This document shows positions 7,916-12,571 of a DNA stretch of 12,571 nt, in pieces. Position 1 is the first letter of the stretch. The number at the start of each line of letters is the position of its first letter. The notes beneath the pieces are model-generated. The model was not told where the DNA came from. It did not search any database and was given only the letters and a program-made list of their open reading frames with translations. A program made the position numbers and the translations under genes. Source of the stretch: Acidobacteriota bacterium (GTDB taxonomy: Bacteria > Acidobacteriota > Terriglobia > Terriglobales > Acidobacteriaceae). Location: positions 1 through 12,571 of the forward strand of contig JAJYAE010000109.1 of assembly GCA_021779695.1 (NCBI GenBank). The letters are read 5' to 3'.

Positions 7916-7937
7916 ACGATATTATCGTTATACGATA
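7916..7937 (-). promoter_or_regulatory. Three-half-site operator upstream of marR
   Basis: On the plus strand there are three 6-base half-sites: ACGATA (7916-7921), TATCGT (7923-7928) and ACGATA (7932-7937). Neighbouring pairs form perfect inverted repeats with 1-base and 3-base centres, so two overlapping dimer sites share the middle half-site. The cluster sits in the most AT-rich stretch near the gene, 41-62 bases before the marR ATG, where the promoter should be. An exact -35/-10 pair could not be chosen with confidence. Binding by the MarR protein is inferred from the position. Confidence 0.6.
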
Positions 7938-7940
7938 TAT

Positions 7941-8386
7941 TGAAAAGTAGGAAATTTGCGCACGACTCGTCTCGCCACGCACGTATCGCGCCAATTAAGA
8001 TTCCGGTCAAACATGTCTCATCGCGAGAGACTCAGCGCAGCTCAGCTAGACAGCCCCAAGACCACGAGTGCATCCCGTGATGGCCGGTTGCCCCCCAGTT
8101 TCGGAACAGAAAACCAAACACGAAGCTGCGTGGAGCAGGCATACGGTTTTCGCTCCAACATAGATAGGTTGATGGTTGAAGCACGAATCCAGAAGCATGC
8201 AATGACCCGCCAGATTGACAGGAGACAGACATCACTTCACTTCGAATAGAACGTGCATATCCGTCCTATCAAAAGCTCCTCTAAGGCCTGCGCACTCCAC
8301 TTGACATCATCAAAGGGAGCGATCAAAACAAGCAAAATGCGGAAGGGCTCGATGGGACACCCTGATCTAACGAAGGGCGTATCAAT
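7941..8386. other. Gene-free region between the marR operon and the esterase gene
   Basis: This stretch of about 450 bases carries no frame I can support. Short open frames on both strands lack recognisable motifs, plausible ribosome sites and protein-like composition. No RNA gene, long repeat or clear terminator for the esterase gene ending at 8387 was seen. The left end probably contains part of the marR promoter. Confidence 0.5.
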
Positions 8387-9097
8387 TCATAGATACTCTT
8401 GCACCATGCGGCTCCACGTCGGCCAATCATGAGAATTCCATGAATCCCAGATGTGGAGCTTGTGCGGAATGTTCCTGGAACTGAGAATGGCATCCAGATT
8501 TTGATTCTGTTCCAGGCACTGATCATCCCAGCCCGTTGCAAGAATATGAGTATTACGGGAGTAGCGTTCCAGGTACCAGGGGTCCGCAAGATTCGTCATG
8601 TAATGCGTCGGCAGGTTGAAGTAACAATCCTGGTCGTAATACCCCTGCAGGAAGCCTGCAAGATCAAATGCACCGGACATTGCCAGAAAACCGGTAAAGC
8701 GATCTGGATGCCGAAATGCAATGTTGGCTGCATGGTATCCACCAAAGCTGCACCCCAATGCAATCAGCCTCGCGTCCTGATTCTTTTCGCGAATCAATGG
8801 AAGCACTTCTGCCATCACATAGCTCTCATATTGGATGTGCCGCGCAATGCGCCAGCGTGGAGGCACCTGTCGGTTGTACCAGCTCTCCATGTCCACAGAA
8901 TCCACGCAGACCAGTTGAAGTTGACCGCGCTCGAGCCTTCCCGCCAGTGCAGAAACCATTCCCCGATCTTCGAACTCAAAGAAGCGGCCCCCTGAAGTGG
9001 GGAACACAAGAACAGGCAGTCCCGCATGGCCAAAGATTAGCAACTCCATGTCGCGTCCCAATCGATTGGAATGCCATTTGTGATATTCGCGGCGCAT
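8387..9097 (-). CDS. Alpha/beta-hydrolase, putative esterase (COG4947-like)
   Basis: A 236-residue cytoplasmic alpha/beta-hydrolase with no signal peptide. The nucleophile elbow is GCSFGG with S117. A likely acid is D191 or D192 (TGWDDQ) and the histidine is H223 (NSHDWPTW), giving a full catalytic triad in the usual order. The N-terminus (MRREYHKWHS, then LGRDMELLIFGHAG and VFPTSGGRFFEFED) matches a widespread small esterase family described as a predicted esterase of the alpha/beta-hydrolase superfamily. The natural substrate is unknown for most members. The start at 9097 has a GGGGG run 8 bases upstream and agrees with the family N-terminus. It is divergent from a second esterase-like gene, which suggests shared control from the region between them. 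No terminator was found downstream. Confidence 0.9.
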   Translation of the reverse strand: MRREYHKWHSNRLGRDMELLIFGHAGLPVLVFPTSGGRFFEFEDRGMVSALAGRLERGQLQLVCVDSVDMESWYNRQVPPRWRIARHIQYESYVMAEVLPLIREKNQDARLIALGCSFGGYHAANIAFRHPDRFTGFLAMSGAFDLAGFLQGYYDQDCYFNLPTHYMTNLADPWYLERYSRNTHILATGWDDQCLEQNQNLDAILSSRNIPHKLHIWDSWNSHDWPTWSRMVQEYL

Positions 9098-9146
9098 CAG
9101 GTGCCCCCAGAATTAGGCGTCATGCGACTCTTTAAAGCTCCCCGCG

Positions 9147-9168
9147 ACGCATCGCGCTCGCAATGCGT
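9147..9168. repeat. Inverted repeat ACGCAT-N10-ATGCGT between divergent esterase genes
   Basis: ACGCAT (9147-9152) and ATGCGT (9163-9168) are perfect complements separated by 10 bases. The site is 50-71 bases upstream of the minus-strand esterase start. It may be an operator or a small hairpin; chance is possible at this length. Confidence 0.35.
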
Positions 9169-9216
9169 TCCCAACTGGAGACAGAGGAAACTGAACTTGG
9201 TGAACTCTGACTTTCT

Positions 9217-9229
9217 TGATACTGTATCA
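9217..9229. promoter_or_regulatory. Palindrome TGATAC-T-GTATCA upstream of the plus-strand esterase
   Basis: A perfect 13-base palindrome with 6-base arms. It overlaps a weak candidate -10 box (TACTGT, 9220-9225) lying 17 bases after TTGGTG (9197-9202). If it is an operator, translation of the downstream gene should begin after it, which favours the ATG at 9266. Confidence 0.4.
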
Positions 9230-9265
9230 GCCACGGGTCAGATTCTCTGGCCGTGCTTCGGTTCG

Positions 9266-10138
9266 ATGGAGATTGAGGAAAAGTCCGCATTGGATCTAAT
9301 TTCAAGAACTACAACAGGGCTGCCGCTGATCAAAGCGCCATCAAACGAGGATACGCGGCATCCGCGACTCCACCTGTACCCCGGGTTCAAAAGTCGATAT
9401 TTGCCCGATCTGCGCGACATCATCGTGTACGTCCCGCCCGGTTACATGAGCGACATAGAAGCCCACTTTCCCGTCCTTTACCTGCATGATGGCCAGAACC
9501 TCTTTGACGGAAGGACTTCCTATATTAAGGACAAGACCTGGCAAGTTCGTGAAGCTGCGGATGCCGGCATCGAGTCGGGACAGGTTGAACCGCTGATTAT
9601 CGTAGGCATCTACAATACTGGTGAGCGCCGACTTGCCGAATACACCCCAGAGCCATCCGTTCATCTGGGTGGGGGTGAAGGAGATGCCTATGGACTCCTC
9701 ATCACTCGGGAACTCATGCCGTGGATTGCCCACAATTATCGCGTCAGGCAAGATCGCGACTCAACCGGCATGGGCGGCGCATCCCTTGGCGGTCTCGTGA
9801 CCCTCTATCTCGGCTTGCGCCACCCTGAGGTATTCGGTCGGCTTGCTGTTCTTTCCCCAAGCGTCTGGTGGAATCACAAATGCATTCTCAGTCACATCAA
9901 TGAGCTTTCCCCTGAAATCTGGGAACGTCCGAAAATCTGGCTGGATGTGGGTGATAAGGAAGGACAAAGAACCATCCGTGACGTTGAACTGCTCGCCAGG
10001 CGTCTGAAAGCCAACGGCTGGAAGCCGGAGGAGACTCTTCATATCGAATACGTGCCGGGAGGAACGCACGACGAGACGAGTTGGGCCAGGCGAGTTGGCC
10101 CATTCCTAAGATTTCTGTTTCCAGCTGGCACACAATAG
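9266..10138 (+). CDS. Putative esterase (esterase D / Pfam PF00756-like alpha/beta-hydrolase)
   Basis: A 290-residue esterase. The strand RDIIVYVPPGY and the following FPVLYLHDGQNLFD are typical of the putative-esterase family, which includes esterase D, trehalose mycolyltransferases and feruloyl/acetyl xylan esterases. The nucleophile is S173 in GGASLGG, the acid is D230 or E232 (DVGDKEGQ), and the histidine is H268 (GGTHDETSW). No signal peptide is seen, so the enzyme is probably cytoplasmic. The start is uncertain. The frame is open from 9071, but that start would overlap the divergent gene. TTG 9197 or GTG 9200 follows AGAGG, and ATG 9266 has no good ribosome site but lies beyond the palindrome and close to the conserved fold. 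The C-terminus is certain, and a terminator follows at 10190. The substrate is unknown; a carbohydrate ester or similar is a guess. Confidence 0.88.
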   Translation: MEIEEKSALDLISRTTTGLPLIKAPSNEDTRHPRLHLYPGFKSRYLPDLRDIIVYVPPGYMSDIEAHFPVLYLHDGQNLFDGRTSYIKDKTWQVREAADAGIESGQVEPLIIVGIYNTGERRLAEYTPEPSVHLGGGEGDAYGLLITRELMPWIAHNYRVRQDRDSTGMGGASLGGLVTLYLGLRHPEVFGRLAVLSPSVWWNHKCILSHINELSPEIWERPKIWLDVGDKEGQRTIRDVELLARRLKANGWKPEETLHIEYVPGGTHDETSWARRVGPFLRFLFPAGTQ

Positions 10139-10189
10139 CTTGCCTCCAAGGGTCACTTTCGGCGATACTTAAGTGGTGAGTCTCCGAGC

Positions 10190-10210
10190 GGCCGGACGAC
10201 ATGTCTGGCC
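10190..10210 (+). terminator. Intrinsic terminator after the esterase gene
   Basis: GGCCGGAC (10190-10197) pairs with GTCTGGCC (10203-10210), eight pairs including one G-T, around a GACAT loop. A T-rich tail (TTTCGTTT) follows. It lies 52 bases beyond the esterase stop and insulates that gene from rpsP. Confidence 0.75.
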
Positions 10211-10309
10211 TTTCGTTTGGCCCGAGCCATCTGAATCGGTCGCTTGGGTAAGCCATCTGGCAGACAACAACAGCATTAAGTCTCGGAAATTGAAAGGAAA
10301 CGTACCCCC

Positions 10310-10564
10310 GTGGTCATGATTCGCTTGGCGCGCGTTGGCGCCCGAAAGCAGCCTTATTATCGTATCGTGGTAATCGAGAAGGATCGTGCTCGCAACGGGC
10401 GCTCCATTGAGGTGGTAGGCACATACAACCCCCGCACAAATCCTGCGTCTGTCTCACTTAAGCATGAGCGGATTGAATATTGGCGCGGCGTGGGAGCACA
10501 GCTCTCCCCAACTGTGGCCAAACTCGTGGAGAAGTACCCCGCTGACACTACAGTTGCAGGCTAA
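10310..10564 (+). CDS. rpsP: 30S ribosomal protein S16
   Basis: An 84-residue S16, normal length for the family. It binds 16S rRNA and helps assemble the 30S body. The conserved N-terminus MIRLARVGARKQPYYRIVV and the following RNGRSIEVVGTYNPRTNP segment are diagnostic. The GTG at 10310 is chosen because AAAGGAAA ends 9 bases upstream and many homologues begin with the extra residues before MIRL; an ATG at 10316 is the alternative. It opens the rpsP-khpA-rimM-trmD cluster. The 99 bases upstream hold no convincing promoter but contain a duplicated AGCCATCTG (10225-10233 and 10251-10259). The gene ffh, often upstream of rpsP in other bacteria, is absent here. Confidence 0.98.
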   Translation: MVMIRLARVGARKQPYYRIVVIEKDRARNGRSIEVVGTYNPRTNPASVSLKHERIEYWRGVGAQLSPTVAKLVEKYPADTTVAG

Positions 10565-10621
10565 CGCCCCTTCTTGCGGTGCGCTGCGGCGCGTTTCGCG
10601 CGCTGTACCGGCACGAACATG

Positions 10622-10650
10622 CTGACGGCGACTGCCAGGTGTGCTACTAT
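10622..10650 (+). promoter_or_regulatory. Candidate internal promoter upstream of khpA
   Basis: CTGACG (10622-10627) and TACTAT (10645-10650) are spaced by 17 bases, and a TGC immediately before the -10 gives an extended -10 element. This would start transcription near 10657, about 49 bases before the khpA start, allowing khpA-rimM-trmD to be expressed apart from rpsP. Confidence 0.5.
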
Positions 10651-10705
10651 TCGCGCGAGATTCAAATAGCTTCACACTTGAACGCATTCGGTCAGAGGCA
10701 AGTTC

Positions 10706-10975
10706 ATGACCCAGCAAAATATGGTTGAAGTCGAAGAGTTGGTCCGGGAAATTGCACGAGCTCTTGTAGATGAGCCCGCAGCGGTCGAAGTGCAGTCTGT
10801 TGATCGAGACGACAATACCGTTCTCAAGCTACGGGTTGCACCCCAAGATGTAGGGAAAGTGATCGGGAAGCAAGGCCGTACGGCCCGGTCCGTCCGTACC
10901 ATCTTAGGGGCCGTCAGCATGAAGCTGCATCATCGCTACACGCTAGATATTCTTGAAGAGGATGACGAGGCATAG
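10706..10975 (+). CDS. khpA: KH-domain RNA-binding protein KhpA
   Basis: An 89-residue single KH-domain protein. The core motif VGKVIGKQGRTARSVR (residues 49-64) contains the GxxG loop G54-G57 that grips single-stranded RNA, and hydrophobic strands and helices flank it. In Firmicutes, KhpA pairs with KhpB (Jag) to affect mRNAs for cell division and envelope growth; that role is known for the family and not shown here. Position between rpsP and rimM is the conserved one. The ATG at 10706 follows AGAGG by 7 bases. Its last residues are acidic (EEDDEA). RimM begins 42 bases downstream, so the two are probably co-transcribed. Confidence 0.95.
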   Translation: MTQQNMVEVEELVREIARALVDEPAAVEVQSVDRDDNTVLKLRVAPQDVGKVIGKQGRTARSVRTILGAVSMKLHHRYTLDILEEDDEA

Positions 10976-11017
10976 AATCCTCCGTTCAGTTCTTACAGCG
11001 ACAGGCCGGAGACCGCG

Positions 11018-11590
11018 ATGATTGAGGATCCAAGGTGGGTTTGGCTCGCCCGAATCCGCCGACCTCAAGGGCGCAAAGGTGAGGTCTACGCAGATATTCT
11101 GACGGACTTTCCGGCGAGGTTTGCCGAACGCAGGCGGCTATGGCTTCTGGAAGAGAATGCCCCGCCTGATAGGCAGCATGAGGTGGAACTCGCTCACTTT
11201 TGGCTTCACAAAAAGGGCGTCGTACTTCATTTCTCAGGATTCTCCACCATCACCCAGGCTGAATCACTGACAGGTCAAATCGTTGCGATCGCTCGCGCCG
11301 AGCGTGCCCCTCTCGGCGAGGATGAGGCTTATATCGGCGACCTCATTGGGTGTACCCTCGTCGATGTGGCCGAAAACGCCTCGCAAGGTCGGGATCAAGC
11401 CGTGCTGGGCACCATTCAGGACGTAGACCGATCCTCGGGCCCAGTGGCCATGCTTGTCGTTCATAACGGAGCAAACGAAATCCTCATCCCATTTGCCAAG
11501 AGCTACTTACGCCGATTGGACATTGCAGCAAAGCGTATCGAGATGGTCTTACCGGAAGGCCTGACAGATCTGAACTCTTCGAGCGCATGA
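11018..11590 (+). CDS. rimM: Ribosome maturation factor RimM
   Basis: A 190-residue 30S assembly factor needed for efficient 16S rRNA processing; in E. coli it binds S19 in the 30S head. The N-terminal RimM domain includes LARIRRPQGRKGEV (residues 10-23). The C-terminal PRC-barrel runs from about 104 to 180 and includes LIGCTLVDV, LGTIQDVD and ILIPFAKSYLRRLDIAAKRI. The ATG at 11018 is preceded by GGAG at a spacing of 6. The canonical glycine-histidine-glycine near the N-terminus is RRPQG here, a modest variation. It sits between khpA and trmD as in most bacteria; trmD starts 62 bases later. Confidence 0.97.
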   Translation: MIEDPRWVWLARIRRPQGRKGEVYADILTDFPARFAERRRLWLLEENAPPDRQHEVELAHFWLHKKGVVLHFSGFSTITQAESLTGQIVAIARAERAPLGEDEAYIGDLIGCTLVDVAENASQGRDQAVLGTIQDVDRSSGPVAMLVVHNGANEILIPFAKSYLRRLDIAAKRIEMVLPEGLTDLNSSSA

Positions 11591-11652
11591 CGAGGTGAAC
11601 CAAGCTGGTCAACAAAAGATGCAGCAAGAAAAGCCGGAGAGCATGAATCAAG

Positions 11653-12471
11653 ATGCGCTTTGATATTGTGACAATCTTTCCAGGATTCTTCACGGGAATC
11701 TTTGAACATGGCGTGGTGCGAAGGGCTCAGGGAAATGGGCTCCTCTCAATCAATGTGCACGACCTTCGTAGTTTTGCGCACGATTGGCACCGGACTGTAG
11801 ATGATCGCCCTTTTGGAGGTGGCGAGGGAATGGTTCTCAAGCCGGAACCCCTCGCAGAAGCACTCGAGTCCCTGGGCGTTTCGCGCAAGGCCACGGAAGC
11901 CCCGCGCTCAAAAGCTCCCGTGGTCCTTCTCTCTGCGCAAGGTCGCCCGTTCAGGCAGTCCATGGCGCGGTACTTCGCAACAGTCGATCAGGTCATTCTG
12001 GTCTGCGGCAGGTACGAGGGAATTGACGAACGCATCAATGAGCTATATTGCGATATTGAGCTCTCCATTGGAGACTACGTACTCAGCGGTGGTGAGTTGG
12101 CAGCAGCTGTCGTCATTGATGCAACAATGCGGCTGATTCCGGGAGTTCTTGGGAATGAAGCTTCCCGAGATTTTGAGAGCTTTGGGGTTCCAGACGACCA
12201 GATCGCGTCTACCGCTGAAGCGCCACCTCGTAGTCAGCACGGTGCCGGTGGACTTCTCGATTACCCGCACTACACCCGTCCTGCCGAGTTCTCCGGCCTT
12301 AAGGCTCCCGAAGTTCTCCTTGGAGGAGATCACGCAGCAATTCGGAAGTGGCGCCGAGTTCAGCAGTTGCGCAAAACGCTTATCAATCGACCGGATTTGC
12401 TGGAACAAGTCATCTTGACCGATGATGATAAGCGAATCATAGAGTCACTGCGCCGACAGAATGGATGTTGA
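11653..12471 (+). CDS. trmD: tRNA (guanine-N1)-methyltransferase TrmD
   Basis: A 272-residue SPOUT methyltransferase making m1G37 next to the anticodon of tRNAs reading CNN codons, using S-adenosylmethionine, and so preventing +1 frameshifting. The trefoil-knot SAM site is seen in LVCGRYEGIDERI (116-128) and SIGDYVLSGGELAAAVVIDA (138-157); RPFGGGEGMVLKP (52-64) is conserved. LLDYPHYTRP (201-210) holds D203, equivalent to the catalytic base of the E. coli enzyme. The linker between GVLGNEAS and LLDYPHYTRP is about 20 residues longer than I recall for E. coli. An in-frame TGA at 11644-11646 rules out a longer start. The nearest ribosome site (GGAG, 11636-11639) serves a six-codon frame overlapping the start, hinting at translational coupling. 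Confidence 0.98.
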   Translation: MRFDIVTIFPGFFTGIFEHGVVRRAQGNGLLSINVHDLRSFAHDWHRTVDDRPFGGGEGMVLKPEPLAEALESLGVSRKATEAPRSKAPVVLLSAQGRPFRQSMARYFATVDQVILVCGRYEGIDERINELYCDIELSIGDYVLSGGELAAAVVIDATMRLIPGVLGNEASRDFESFGVPDDQIASTAEAPPRSQHGAGGLLDYPHYTRPAEFSGLKAPEVLLGGDHAAIRKWRRVQQLRKTLINRPDLLEQVILTDDDKRIIESLRRQNGC

Positions 12472-12482
12472 TTTTGTCTACT

Positions 12483-12517
12483 TGACTTGGCCCCTTTTGC
12501 GCATCTGATTTGGCCCC
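12483..12517 (+). repeat. Direct repeat TGA(C/T)TTGGCCCC downstream of trmD
   Basis: TGACTTGGCCCC (12483-12494) and TGATTTGGCCCC (12506-12517) are 12-base copies with one mismatch, 23 bases apart. A related GTTGGCC occurs at 12544-12550. They lie in the interval before the probable rplS gene. The first copy overlaps TTGACT, a fair -35 match, but no good -10 follows. Confidence 0.5.
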
Positions 12518-12535
12518 ACCCTTCATGGTTTTTGT

Positions 12536-12561
12536 CTTTCCGTGTTGGCCGTAACGGAAGG
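12536..12561 (+). promoter_or_regulatory. Hairpin overlapping a ribosome binding site at the right edge
   Basis: CTTTCCGT (12536-12543) pairs with ACGGAAGG (12554-12561), eight pairs including one T-G, with a 10-base loop. The 3' arm contains most of GGAAGGAG (12556-12563), a strong Shine-Dalgarno for a gene starting just beyond the window. In this conserved cluster that gene is expected to be rplS (ribosomal protein L19). The hairpin could hide the ribosome site, or be a weak trmD terminator, although no T tract follows it. Confidence 0.45.
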
Positions 12562-12571
12562 AGCCCGTAGG

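Noticed and set aside
7956..8249. 97-residue plus-strand frame in the gene-free interval
   Set aside because: Arg/Ser/Thr-rich composition without motifs or ribosome site; another frame of similar size overlaps it on the minus strand (8032-8235).
9222..9240. CTGTAT near 9223 as a LexA box
   Set aside because: The second half (ATACAG-like) is missing at the required spacing.
10589..10601. GCGCG-TTT-CGCGC hairpin after rpsP as a terminator
   Set aside because: Only five pairs and no T tract; the surrounding GC-rich stretch makes such pairing likely by chance.

Overview
The window looks like a chromosomal segment of an Acidobacteriota (Terriglobia-type) bacterium. That is an inference from moderate GC content, the style of the proteins, a Tat-exported glycoside hydrolase 2 gene beside transporter genes, and a TrmD with an extended linker. 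No phage, IS element, CRISPR array or plasmid gene is visible.

Layout. 1-575: 5' part of an ArsB-type membrane transporter gene (minus strand, cut by the window edge). 622-650: a strong hairpin separating it from the upstream gene. 676-3201: a Tat-exported GH2 beta-galactosidase-like enzyme (minus), with a candidate promoter whose -35 box lies in a LacI/CcpA-type operator (3289-3303). 3405-3494: tRNA-Ser(GGA) with encoded CCA (plus). 3684-7875: a three-gene minus-strand operon, marR then two very different ClC-type anion transporters with C-terminal CBS pairs; marR and the first ClC gene overlap at their stop and start codons, and TATCGT/ACGATA half-sites lie just upstream of marR. 7941-8386: gene-free. 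8387-9097 (minus) and 9266-10138 (plus): two divergent alpha/beta-hydrolases of the putative-esterase type, with two inverted repeats between or near their starts. 10190-10210: a terminator. 10310-12471: the housekeeping cluster rpsP-khpA-rimM-trmD (plus), with a probable rplS leader at the right edge.

How the genes work together. The right end is the conserved ribosome/tRNA maturation cluster: ribosomal protein S16, a KH RNA-binding protein, the 30S maturation factor RimM and the tRNA m1G37 methyltransferase. The middle is probably an anion-homeostasis or acid-stress unit in which a MarR repressor controls itself and two ClC transporters. The left part combines periplasmic glycan degradation, probably under sugar-responsive control, with a metalloid/anion efflux gene. 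The least ordinary parts are the MarR/ClC/ClC operon with its three-half-site operator, the catabolite-operator-like site at the GH2 promoter, and the hairpin and repeats after trmD. Nothing here is clear evidence of a wholly new system.
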